The notes under the pieces: model-generated | The model's database searches: none | What the model saw: the letters and a program-made list of their open reading frames with translations, nothing else | What the model was told of the DNA's origin: nothing | Part shown: positions 43,038 to 52,505 of the stretch, piece by piece | Layout: each line of letters begins with the position of its first letter | How positions within the stretch are numbered: position 1 is the first letter of the stretch | Translations under genes and position numbers: made by a program | Assembly: GCA_902766745.1 (NCBI GenBank) | Contig: CACXES010000141.1 | Coordinates: 1 to 64,000, forward strand | Direction of reading: 5' to 3' | Origin: an uncultured Ruminococcus sp. | Lineage (GTDB): Bacteria > Bacillota > Clostridia > Monoglobales > Monoglobaceae | Length of the DNA: 64,000 nucleotides

Positions 43038-44539
43038 GTATAAATTACATATACCCGGAGTACGAGGTTGTCAGAAATGACGCAAGATGTATTAGGTGCC
43101 GCGTCTGTGAGCGGCAGTGTGCGAACGAGGTTCACAGCTATGACGAGGAGCGGAATTTGTTAATCAGCGACGAGGCGAAGTGCGTCAACTGCAAAAGATG
43201 CGTAACCCTCTGTCCCACACATGCTTTGAAGATAGTCAAGAGTGACTGCCGCTTTAAGGAAAACGCAAACTGGACGGACGATACCATTCGCGAGATATAC
43301 AAGCAGGCGGAAAGCGGCGGCGTACTGCTCTCGTCCATGGGTAACCCGAAGCCGCTTCCCGTTTACTGGGATAAGATTTTGATTAATGCGTCACAGGTTA
43401 CAAACCCGTCCATCGACCCCCTGCGTGAGCCGATGGAAACCAAGGTTTTCCTCGGGAAAAAGCCGGATAAAGTAAAGAGAGATGAAAACGGAAATATAAT
43501 ATGCAAGACATCGCCGCAGCTTGAGCTTTCGATACCGATTATGTTTTCGGCAATGAGCTACGGCTCGATTAGCTATAACGCCCACGCATCATTGGCGAGA
43601 GCGGCAACGGAGCTGGGCATTTACTACAATACCGGTGAGGGCGGACTCCACGAGGATTTCTATCAGTACGGTCCGAATACGATCGTACAGGTTGCATCGG
43701 GACGCTTTGGCGTACATAAGGATTACCTCGAAGCGGGAGCCGCAGTGGAGATTAAAATGGGACAGGGCGCAAAGCCCGGTATCGGCGGACATCTTCCGGG
43801 TGCGAAGATTGTCGGAGATGTATCGAGAACGAGAATGATCCCCGAAGGCTCCGATGCGATTTCACCGGCACCTCACCACGACATTTACTCAATCGAGGAT
43901 CTGCGTCAGCTTGTTTATTCATTAAAAGAGGCAACAGAGTATAAGAAGCCTGTTATCGTAAAGGTTGCGGCGGTGCATAATATTGCGGCGATTGCCAGCG
44001 GTATTGCACGAAGCGGTGCGGATATCATTGCCATAGACGGCTTCAGAGGCGGCACGGGAGCCGCACCCACCAGAATCCGTGACAATGTGGGAATCCCCAT
44101 AGAGTTAGCTTTGGCAAGTGTGGATCAGCGACTGCGCGATGAGGGAATAAGAAATAACGTGTCCCTTGTGGTCGGTGGAAGTATAAGGTGTGCCTCTGAT
44201 GTGGTAAAGGCAATCGCCCTCGGAGCGGATGCCTGCTATATCGCAACGGGTGCGCTGCTTGCCCTCGGATGTCACCTTTGCCGAAGCTGCCAGGGCGGCA
44301 AGTGCAACTGGGGTATTGCGACACAGAGACCGGAGCTTACAAAGAGATTGAATCCGGACATTGGCTCACAGAGACTTATAAACCTTATGACCGCATGGAA
44401 GCATGAGATAAAGGAGCTTATGGGCGGAATGGGTATAAACTCCATCGAAGCGTTAAGAGGTAACCGCTTAATGCTGAGAGGTGTAGGATTAAACGGAAAG
44501 GAGCTTGAGATATTAGGTATCTCACACGCAGGAGAATGA
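43034..44539 (+). CDS. Glutamate synthase FMN-binding subunit with ferredoxin domain
   Basis: Catalytic core that makes glutamate from 2-oxoglutarate and ammonia. Residues about 15-75 hold two [4Fe-4S] motifs (CIRCRVCERQC, CVNCKRCVTLCP). The rest is the GltB FMN barrel: FSAMSYGSISYNAHASLA, MGQGAKPGIGGHLPG, IDGFRGGTGAAPT, and the 3Fe-4S site CHLCRSCQGGKC. The 501-aa archaeal-type arrangement is common in anaerobes. Translationally coupled on both sides (ATGA). Confidence 0.93.
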   Translation: MSINYIYPEYEVVRNDARCIRCRVCERQCANEVHSYDEERNLLISDEAKCVNCKRCVTLCPTHALKIVKSDCRFKENANWTDDTIREIYKQAESGGVLLSSMGNPKPLPVYWDKILINASQVTNPSIDPLREPMETKVFLGKKPDKVKRDENGNIICKTSPQLELSIPIMFSAMSYGSISYNAHASLARAATELGIYYNTGEGGLHEDFYQYGPNTIVQVASGRFGVHKDYLEAGAAVEIKMGQGAKPGIGGHLPGAKIVGDVSRTRMIPEGSDAISPAPHHDIYSIEDLRQLVYSLKEATEYKKPVIVKVAAVHNIAAIASGIARSGADIIAIDGFRGGTGAAPTRIRDNVGIPIELALASVDQRLRDEGIRNNVSLVVGGSIRCASDVVKAIALGADACYIATGALLALGCHLCRSCQGGKCNWGIATQRPELTKRLNPDIGSQRLINLMTAWKHEIKELMGGMGINSIEALRGNRLMLRGVGLNGKELEILGISHAGE

Positions 44540-44967
44540 AAAAGATATATGTAAATGAAGAATGGTGCCTGGGATGTCATCTTTGCGAATATAACTGTGC
44601 GTTTGCGGCAACGGGAGATAAGTTTATGTCTCTGGCGCTTAAGGATAAGGAAATTCGTCCGAAAATTCATGTTGAGGACGACGGAAAGATTATGTATGCA
44701 GTATCGTGCAGACACTGCGAAGATGCAATTTGTGTAAAATCCTGCATATCGGGAGCGCTGTCCAAGGAGGACGGAATTGTTAAAATTGATAAGGACAAAT
44801 GCATCGGTTGTCTGACCTGTGTTTTGGTATGCCCCTACGGTGCGCTCGTGCCGAACGAGGGGAAGGCGGTTACAAAGTGCGAGCTTTGTACCGATAACAA
44901 ATGCGGAGAGCCGGCCTGTGTTAAAGGCTGTCCCAATAATGCGATATGCTTTGAGGAGAGAGGATAA
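44536..44967 (+). CDS. 4Fe-4S ferredoxin-type electron-transfer subunit
   Basis: A 143-aa polyferredoxin of the HycB/DmsB type with four cysteine clusters: CLGCHLCEYNC, CRHCEDAICVKSC, CIGCLTCVLVC and CELCTDNKCGEPACVKGC. It probably carries electrons between the FAD subunit encoded next and the FMN subunit before it. It overlaps the preceding gene by 4 nt and the following gene by 1 nt. Confidence 0.9.
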   Translation: MKKIYVNEEWCLGCHLCEYNCAFAATGDKFMSLALKDKEIRPKIHVEDDGKIMYAVSCRHCEDAICVKSCISGALSKEDGIVKIDKDKCIGCLTCVLVCPYGALVPNEGKAVTKCELCTDNKCGEPACVKGCPNNAICFEERG

Positions 44968-46193
44968 TGAAGAATTATGTTGTTGTCGGAGGGGGAATTG
45001 CCTCTCTCGGATGTATAGACGGTATTTTGGAGAACGACAGGGAGGGCAGAATAACGCTCATCTGCGGCGAGGACAGACTTCCCTATTCGCGGCCGCTGAT
45101 TTCGTACTATCTTGAGGAGAAGACAACCTTAGAGAAAATGCAGTACCGCAGCGAGGAATTTTTTAAGAATAATAATATAGAAGTAAAGCTCGGTGTTCAT
45201 GCCGAAAAAATAGAAGCTGATACAGTTGTTTGCGATAACGGCGAAAAGGTGGCATATGACAAGCTGCTGGTCGCAACCGGGTCATCGCCCTTCGTGCCGC
45301 CGATATCCGGTCTTGACAGCGTAGAAAAGAAATTCACGTTTATGACCGAGGCGGATGCACTTGCGCTTGAAGCGGCAATAGATAAGGATTCGAGGGTTTT
45401 GATTGTCGGTGCGGGCTTGATCGGCTTGAAGTGTGCCGAGGGTATTGCGGATAAGGTTTCTGAGATAACGGTCTGTGATTTGGCGGATAAGGTTTTGTCG
45501 AGCATTCTTGATAAGGATTGCGCAGATTTGGTAAAAGAGAAGATGGAGGAGCGCGGAATAAAATTCATGCTGTCGGACAGCGTTGAGAAATTCGATGGCG
45601 GAAGGGCGACCATGAAGAGCGGCGGTACGGTTGAATTTGACGTGCTTGTTATGGCTGTCGGAGTAAGACCGAATTTAACTCAGCTCAAAGAGACGGGTGC
45701 AGAGATCAACAGAGGCGTGCTGGTAAATGACAAGATGGAGACTTCGCTTTCAAATATTTATGCCGCAGGTGATTTGACCGAGGGTATGGATATTTCAAGC
45801 GGTACCGAGAAGGTTATGGCGATTCTTCCGAATGCATATATGCAGGGATTTTGCGCCGGTAAAAATATGTCGGGCGGTGACTGCGTGTTCGATAATCAGA
45901 TACCAATGAATTCAATAGGGTTTTTCGGCTATCATATTATGACCGCCGGCAGCTATGACGGAGAGCTGTACGAGGAAAAGTCGGGCGATTCCGTAAAGAA
46001 GCTTTATGTCAAGGACAACCGTCTTGTGGGTCTGATATTTTTGGGAAGTGTGGATAAGGTTGGAATTTATACCTCGCTTATCCGAAATAAAACGCCTCTC
46101 GACACCATAGATTTTGAGAAAATCAAAAAAAATCCGTCACTTTTGGCATTTTCTCAAAATTACCGTAGAAAAAATCTTGGAGGTGTGTTATAA
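44967..46193 (+). CDS. FAD/NAD(P)-dependent oxidoreductase subunit
   Basis: A 408-aa flavoprotein of the pyridine-nucleotide disulfide reductase-like family (NADH:rubredoxin reductase type). It has the N-terminal FAD site VVVGGGIASLGC, RPLISYYL, the NAD(P) site VLIVGAGLIGLKCAEG and the second FAD site IYAAGDLTEG. It likely takes electrons from NAD(P)H for the split glutamate synthase, replacing GltD. Joined to neighbours by TAATG junctions. Confidence 0.9.
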   Translation: MKNYVVVGGGIASLGCIDGILENDREGRITLICGEDRLPYSRPLISYYLEEKTTLEKMQYRSEEFFKNNNIEVKLGVHAEKIEADTVVCDNGEKVAYDKLLVATGSSPFVPPISGLDSVEKKFTFMTEADALALEAAIDKDSRVLIVGAGLIGLKCAEGIADKVSEITVCDLADKVLSSILDKDCADLVKEKMEERGIKFMLSDSVEKFDGGRATMKSGGTVEFDVLVMAVGVRPNLTQLKETGAEINRGVLVNDKMETSLSNIYAAGDLTEGMDISSGTEKVMAILPNAYMQGFCAGKNMSGGDCVFDNQIPMNSIGFFGYHIMTAGSYDGELYEEKSGDSVKKLYVKDNRLVGLIFLGSVDKVGIYTSLIRNKTPLDTIDFEKIKKNPSLLAFSQNYRRKNLGGVL

Positions 46194-46912
46194 TGCATAT
46201 AGATGCATCAAAGCTTGAGTTCGGAGAGCTTAACGAGATAATCAGAAATACCGAGGCGGACGTGGAAATCACGGGCTGTATGGGGCAGAGATTTATTGCG
46301 GCAGGACTCAGTGATCGGAAGATAAGCATTGAAGGCGTGCCGGGGAATGCTCTCGGTGCTTACCTCAACGGTGCAAAAATAACCGTTGGCGGAAATGCCC
46401 AGGATGCGGTCGGCGATACCATGAACGAGGGCGGAATCTATATCCGCGGAAGCGTAGGCGATGCGGCAGGCTACGCCATGCGCGGCGGAGAGATTTTTGT
46501 CAGAGGCAATGCCGGCTATCGTGCGGGAATCCACATGAAGGCGTACAAGGAAAAGCATCCCACCCTTGTCATAGGAGGCAGAGCAGGGAGCTTCCTCGGT
46601 GAGTATCAGGCGGGCGGAACCATTGTTGTGCTCGGATTGAATGAGGACGGAAAGAGCATTGTGGGCAACTTCCCCTGCACCGGTATGCACGGAGGAAAGA
46701 TGTTTCTGCGCGGCAGCTGTGAGGGGATAGCATTTCCGAAGCAGGTGACAACTCACCTTGCGGATGAGGCGGAAAAGGCAGAGCTTAGACCGTTGGCGGA
46801 GCGCTTCTGTGCCATGTTCGATTTAGATACCGATGAGATTATGAATGAGGACTTTACCGTTGTGCTTCCCGATACAAAGAACCCCTTCAAGCAGATGTAT
46901 GTTACCAATTAA
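46193..46912 (+). CDS. Glutamate synthase GXGXG-domain subunit
   Basis: A 239-aa right-handed beta-helix protein matching the C-terminal GltB domain, encoded separately. It has the repeated glycine pattern (GNALGAYLNGAKITVGGNAQ, GGIYIRGSVGDAAGYAMRGG, GGTIVVLGL, GMHGGKMFLRG). It completes the five-piece synthase. The start codon overlaps the stop of the oxidoreductase (TAATG). Confidence 0.92.
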   Translation: MHIDASKLEFGELNEIIRNTEADVEITGCMGQRFIAAGLSDRKISIEGVPGNALGAYLNGAKITVGGNAQDAVGDTMNEGGIYIRGSVGDAAGYAMRGGEIFVRGNAGYRAGIHMKAYKEKHPTLVIGGRAGSFLGEYQAGGTIVVLGLNEDGKSIVGNFPCTGMHGGKMFLRGSCEGIAFPKQVTTHLADEAEKAELRPLAERFCAMFDLDTDEIMNEDFTVVLPDTKNPFKQMYVTN

Positions 46913-46930
46913 CAGAGAGGTTGGAGGTTT

Positions 46931-48136
46931 ATGATTTATAGCAAGAAAGAGGTTATCCAGTATGTAAACGAGGAGGATGTCAAGTTCATCAGACTTGCTT
47001 TCTGCGACGCCTTTGGAAATCAGAAGAATATTTCCGTTATGCCGGATGAGCTTGAACGTGTCTTTGAGGACGGCGCAGGTATTGACGCTTCGGCAATTTT
47101 GGGATTTGGCGGCGAGGTGTTTTCGGATTTGTTTTTGTTCCCCGATCCGTCGACGCTTGTCGTTTTGCCATGGCGGCCGGAGCACGGAAGAGTTGTCAGA
47201 ATGTTCTGTAATATTATGCATTCAAACGGTAAGCCGTTTGAAGCGGACGGCAGAAGAATACTGCGCGAGGCTGTAAAGGCAGCCATGAGTGAGGGCTATA
47301 CCTTTCAGTTCGGTTCGGAGCTTGAATTTTATCTGTTCCACACGGATGAGGAGGGCAAGCCGACAAAAATTCCGTATGATAATGCCCGCTATATGGATAT
47401 TGCGCCAATGGATAAGGGCGAGAATGTCCGCCGTGAGATATGTCTTACGTTGGAGAGAATGGGCATAAAGCCGGAGAGCTCCCATCACGAGGAGGGCTTC
47501 GGTCAGAATGAGATTGACTTCAGGTTTTCTGATCCGCTGACTGCGGCGGATAATGCAATAACCTTTGTCTCGGTGGTCAGGACTATTGCGGCGCGGAACG
47601 GACTTTGTGCCGACTTTTCGCCGAAGCCCCTTGAAGACAACCCGGGTAACGGATTCCATATTAATTTGTCGGTTCAAAGCATAAATGCGGAAACGGATTT
47701 GTTCCCTTATGCGATTGCCGGAATTTTAAACAGGGTTCGTGATATGACTGCGTTTCTGAATCCGAGAGAGGAATCCTATGCACGGCTCGGAACGGACAAG
47801 GCACCGAAGTATATTACCTGGTCGCCGGAGAATAGGTCACAGCTTATCAGAATACCTGCCGCACGGGGAAATTATAAGAGAATAGAACTGCGCTCTCCTG
47901 ATCCCTGTGCAAATCCGTATCTTGCGTTTGCGCTTATTATCTATGCGGCACTTGACGGGCTTAAGAACAAGGAGCTTCCGCCGGCGGCTGTAAATGAGAA
48001 TTTGTATAAATCGGAGAATACCGAAGACTATGCAAGTCTTCCTGAAAATTTATGTGAGGCAAAGACTGCGGCGAAGAGCAGTGAGTTTATAGAGAATGCA
48101 CTGCCGTCGCGTATCGTTCGGACATACTGCGAATAG
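46931..48136 (+). CDS. glnA: Glutamine synthetase, GlnA-like (short type I)
   Basis: Second glutamine synthetase of the window. At 401 aa it is about 40 residues shorter than standard type I enzymes. It has the N-terminal beta-grasp start FIRLAFCDAFGNQKN, metal-binding FGSELEFYLF and GQNEIDFR, GNGFHINLSV (active-site His), ENRSQLIRIP and the substrate site RIELRSPDPCANPYLA. The Tyr-adenylylation segment of proteobacterial GlnA is not evident. It lies inside the GOGAT operon with the SD GAGAGGTTGGAGG, so both halves of the GS-GOGAT cycle are coexpressed. Confidence 0.92.
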   Translation: MIYSKKEVIQYVNEEDVKFIRLAFCDAFGNQKNISVMPDELERVFEDGAGIDASAILGFGGEVFSDLFLFPDPSTLVVLPWRPEHGRVVRMFCNIMHSNGKPFEADGRRILREAVKAAMSEGYTFQFGSELEFYLFHTDEEGKPTKIPYDNARYMDIAPMDKGENVRREICLTLERMGIKPESSHHEEGFGQNEIDFRFSDPLTAADNAITFVSVVRTIAARNGLCADFSPKPLEDNPGNGFHINLSVQSINAETDLFPYAIAGILNRVRDMTAFLNPREESYARLGTDKAPKYITWSPENRSQLIRIPAARGNYKRIELRSPDPCANPYLAFALIIYAALDGLKNKELPPAAVNENLYKSENTEDYASLPENLCEAKTAAKSSEFIENALPSRIVRTYCE

Positions 48137-48156
48137 TTTTTTGGAGGTAACTGAAT

Positions 48157-48744
48157 ATGCTGTTTAAGGAATACACATACAGCGTTTTGATTGTGTCATC
48201 CTCCGAAAAATTTGCCGCAAGTATAAAGTCCATGCTCCCCGAAAACGAGTTTGGACCTGTTAGATTTGCGAAAAATGAGGGCGAGGCGCGCAGAAAACTC
48301 GCTGATATGAATTTTGATACGGTTATTATTAATACGCCGCTTGTTGATGATTTCGGGACAGGGCTTGCGCTTGACGTTGCCGCCGATACCAGAAGCGGCG
48401 CATTGATGTTTGTAAAAGACGAATTATATGATGATGTAACCGACAGGGTTATCGACTATGGTGTGCTGACCATGTCAAAGCCCGTTTCGGCGTCAATGGT
48501 GCATCAGGTGTTTAAGATTATGTATGCAATGCAGGAGAGATTTCGCCGTATGGAGAAGAAGGCGGCAACTCTCGAGGAGAAAATGGAAGAGATAAGGCTG
48601 ATTAACCACGCCAAGTGGACTCTCATTCAGCACATGAAGCTGACCGAGGCGGAGGCGCATAAGCTGATAGAGAAGCAGGCGATGGATACAAGACGGACAA
48701 AGCGTGAGATTGCTGAGGGTATAATCAGAACCTACGGAAATTGA
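48157..48744 (+). CDS. ANTAR-domain RNA-binding antiterminator with degenerate receiver
   Basis: A 195-aa regulator. Residues about 8-120 have a receiver fold but lack the phosphorylation residues: the acidic pair is replaced by S14-S15-S16 (VLIVSSSEKF) and the phospho-acceptor Asp by N59 (TVIINTPLVDD); Lys108 in MSKPVS is kept. A coiled coil (about 122-145) leads to the ANTAR domain (about 133-190: HAKWTLIQHMKLTEAEAHKLI, MDTRRTKREIAEGII). ANTAR proteins bind hexaloop hairpins to prevent termination; both nitrogen operon leaders here carry such hairpins. It lies 20 nt after glnA, so it probably controls its own operon and glnN. Confidence 0.92.
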   Translation: MLFKEYTYSVLIVSSSEKFAASIKSMLPENEFGPVRFAKNEGEARRKLADMNFDTVIINTPLVDDFGTGLALDVAADTRSGALMFVKDELYDDVTDRVIDYGVLTMSKPVSASMVHQVFKIMYAMQERFRRMEKKAATLEEKMEEIRLINHAKWTLIQHMKLTEAEAHKLIEKQAMDTRRTKREIAEGIIRTYGN

Positions 48745-50382
<1,638 letters not shown>

Positions 50383-50386
50383 TTTT

Positions 50387-50425
50387 AAAACGAGCTCGCA
50401 TCAATCAAGCGCGGGCTCGTTTTTT
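50387..50425 (+). terminator. Intrinsic terminator after pyrG
   Basis: AAAACGAGC ... GCTCGTTTTTT stem with inner CGC/GCG pairing, followed by a T-run; it ends the long GOGAT-pyrG transcript. Confidence 0.82.
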
Positions 50426-50485
50426 AGATTGCAAACAATATTCATTAAAATGTATGAGATAATAAGATACGCACATCAAACGGAT

Positions 50486-50540
50486 ACTTACATCCGGTAA
50501 AATCCGATATTATTTCTTTCATAGCTTATTACTCATCTCC
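50486..50540 (-). repeat. 55-bp duplication of the barstar gene start
   Basis: Identical to 51037-51091 except at one position (50506). It contains the end of the toxin frame, the ribosome site and the first 11 or so codons of barstar (MKEIISDFTGCKY). The barstar frame then runs into unrelated sequence and stops. It is a truncated second copy of the immunity gene 5' end, or a duplication made when the repeat cluster arose. Confidence 0.75.
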
Positions 50541-50541
50541 C

Positions 50542-50790
50542 AAATCCGAAATAATTTTTCAAATCCGAAATAATTCTTTCATTGCAGTCGGGCTTTTCGG
50601 TACGATGTGGGCATCGTCCCCTACAAATGGGCTATGGGCAATTATTCAATAAAATTATTTCTCCGAGCAAAATCCGAAATAATTTTTTCTTTGCAGTTGG
50701 GCTTGGCAACTGTATGGGCGCAGGGCAATTACTCATTAAAATTATTTCGGATTTTATGATGTTATCCACATATTTATGATTTTACAATCG
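50542..50790. repeat. Interspersed inverted-repeat cluster, copy D
   Basis: Nested units of the repeat family. A left arm AAATCCGAAATAATTTTTC stands alone at 50542. Unit D1 runs from 50561 (AAATCCGAAATAATTCTTTC) to about 50661 (AATAAAATTATTTC). Unit D2 runs from 50670 (AAATCCGAAATAATTTT) to 50754 (AAAATTATTTCGGATTT). The outer end TTTTACAATCG follows at 50780-50790. D1 has a CGATG/CATCG hairpin in its centre; D2 has GGCTTGGCAACTGTATGGGC, as in copy A. No gene present. Confidence 0.78.
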
Positions 50791-50791
50791 C

Positions 50792-51073
50792 CTATGATAT
50801 GACTTCAAAATAAAACTGAGGGCTCTCCTTATGAACATCCGCAAATACAGCAATAACCTCGTTCATATAATTTTGTAAATCCTTTGGCATTGTTTTAATT
50901 CCTTTTATTTTTACAAAAGTAGGCGAGCAATCATAATAGTAATCACTCAAAAGATCCCATAGGGCGTCAAGGTTCCGCCCAAACCAGTCCGGAAAGCCGA
51001 AGCCCTCCTGAATTATGTCGTATAACCTCATAATATACTTACATCCGGTAAAATCCAATATTATTTCTTTCAT
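50792..51073 (-). CDS. Barstar family ribonuclease inhibitor
   Basis: A 93-aa intracellular immunity protein expected to bind and block a barnase-type RNase. It has the barstar start KEIILDFTGC, the helix and loop FGFPDWFGRNLDALWDLLSDYY (with Asp and Trp that contact the toxin) and the C-terminal VFADVHKESPQFYFEVI. It lies 6 nt after the stop of a decayed barnase-like frame in the usual toxin-then-immunity order. The ribosome site AAAGGAG is 14 nt upstream, inside the toxin end. Confidence 0.88.
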   Translation of the reverse strand: MKEIILDFTGCKYIMRLYDIIQEGFGFPDWFGRNLDALWDLLSDYYYDCSPTFVKIKGIKTMPKDLQNYMNEVIAVFADVHKESPQFYFEVIS

Positions 51074-51079
51074 AGCTTA

Positions 51080-51235
51080 TTACTCATCTCCTTTAATTTC
51101 TGCAAATGTTTCATAATGGTCATAGGTTACAAATACTAATCCATCATTGGAAAATAATAATCTTTGATCGTTTTCTTGAGAAGCATTCCTGACAGGTAGT
51201 AGGTTTTATGAATGCTCGCCATATTGCCCAATTTA
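51080..51235 (-). pseudogene. Decayed barnase-type ribonuclease, C-terminal remnant
   Basis: The frame 51080-51205 encodes RNASQENDQ, RLLFSNDGLVFVTYDHYETF and AEIKGDE, clearly the end of a barnase-family RNase: YDHYETF holds the catalytic His and RLL the active-site Arg. Upstream, matching pieces continue only after frame changes: YYLSG in a second frame and WRAFIK in a third, where intact enzymes read WxEADI..YxSG, so the catalytic Glu is lost. An in-frame stop lies at 51206. Two frameshifts make it a pseudogene. Further 5' (to about 51377) only a doubtful frame with a TTG start is seen. Confidence 0.65.
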
Positions 51236-51450
51236 CACTGTACTCCACTTTTTCATCCCCCCTTGATATATAAAATAGATTTTCTTTTTCGTCTACAATG
51301 TATATCAAATCAGGGTGACATAGAGTGCCATACTTCAATCTAAAATATATTATATATAAATACCGGATAATTTGCAAGCATTATAGATTTGGTTTTCAAA
51401 TTAAGATTGTAAACAATTTATTAAATATTTCCCGAGGACGCAAATAATAC

Positions 51451-51479
51451 TTGATAATTATCTTATAATGATGTAAAAT
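51451..51479 (+). promoter_or_regulatory. Probable promoter of the fmt operon
   Basis: TTGATA (51451-51456), a 17-nt spacer and TAAAAT (51474-51479) in AT-rich DNA, about 75 nt upstream of fmt. A TCCGC-TTCG-GCGGA hairpin lies between. Confidence 0.5.
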
Positions 51480-51555
51480 ATATAATGTATAAATATAACT
51501 GAAATATATTTCTTCTCCGCTTCGGCGGACGGAAATAGGGCTTGAGGAGACAGAT

Positions 51556-52479
51556 ATGAAGATTTTGTTTATGGGGACGCCTGACTTTGCGGTTCCGTGC
51601 ATGAGGGCATTAATTGACGCAGGCTTTGAGGTATGCGGAGCGGTTACGCAGCCCGATAAGCCCAAGGGACGAGGGCACAGGCTTATGCCGCCGCCCGTGA
51701 AGGTCTGCGCCGAGGAAAATAATATCCCGGTATTTCAGTCGGAAACCTTGAAGGACAAGGCTTTGCTGCCGGTGCTTGAGGAGCTTGAGCCGGACTTGAT
51801 TGCGGTTGTCGCCTACGGCAAGCTTCTGCCGGAGTATGTGCTTAATTTTCCGAAATACGGCTGTGTGAACGTGCACGGGTCACTGCTTCCGAAATACCGC
51901 GGTGCGGCACCGATACAGCGCTGTGTGATAGACGGCGAGAAGGTCACGGGAGTTACGACAATGTACATGGAAAAGGGACTCGATACCGGGGATATGATAT
52001 ACAAATCCGAGACGGAGATTAAGCCTGACGAAACCTGCGGCGAGCTTCATGACCGCCTCTCCAAAATGGGCGCTGAGTTGCTGGTCAAAACCATAAGGTC
52101 AATAGAGGACGGAAGTGCGCCGAGAGAAAAGCAGGATGATGACAAGGCGTGTTATGCCGCAATGATTTCAAAGGAGACGGGACATATCGACTGGAACCGT
52201 TCTGCGGAGGAGATATTAAACCTTATCAGAGGTACAAATCCGTGGCCGATAAGCTATACTATATATAATGAAGAAACACTGAAAATATATAGGGCAAGGC
52301 TCGGCGGCGACTGCTTCGGCGAGCCGGGGCGTTTTCGGATAAGGGGTAAGAAGCTGGAGATTTCCTGCGGAAGCGGCTGCATAGAGGCGGCCGAGATACA
52401 GCTCAAGGGCGGAAAGCGCATGACCGCCGAGAGCTTCTTAAACGGACACAGACTCGATGAAAATATCGTATTGAAATAA
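51556..52479 (+). CDS. fmt: Methionyl-tRNA formyltransferase
   Basis: Formylates initiator Met-tRNA using 10-formyl-tetrahydrofolate. The 307-aa protein has KILFMGTPDFAVPCM, the folate-enzyme signature NVHGSLLPKYRGAAPIQ with the catalytic Asn-His, and the C-terminal OB-like domain (GTNPWPISYT ... KGGKRMTAESFLNGHR). GAGGAGA precedes the ATG. First gene of the cluster; the often adjacent def and priA are not present. Confidence 0.96.
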   Translation: MKILFMGTPDFAVPCMRALIDAGFEVCGAVTQPDKPKGRGHRLMPPPVKVCAEENNIPVFQSETLKDKALLPVLEELEPDLIAVVAYGKLLPEYVLNFPKYGCVNVHGSLLPKYRGAAPIQRCVIDGEKVTGVTTMYMEKGLDTGDMIYKSETEIKPDETCGELHDRLSKMGAELLVKTIRSIEDGSAPREKQDDDKACYAAMISKETGHIDWNRSAEEILNLIRGTNPWPISYTIYNEETLKIYRARLGGDCFGEPGRFRIRGKKLEISCGSGCIEAAEIQLKGGKRMTAESFLNGHRLDENIVLK

Positions 52480-52505
52480 ATTTATATAATCAGGAGGAGA
52501 AAATT

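Noticed and set aside
50542-50790. Possible CRISPR-like array from the repeated AAATCCGAAATAATT units
   Set aside because: The units occur in both orientations, have unequal spacing and recur singly elsewhere in the window; no cas gene is present.
51144-51377. 77-codon minus-strand frame upstream of barstar as a complete gene
   Set aside because: It depends on a TTG start without a ribosome site and ends in the wrong frame across the barnase-like motif; it is better explained as part of the decayed toxin region.
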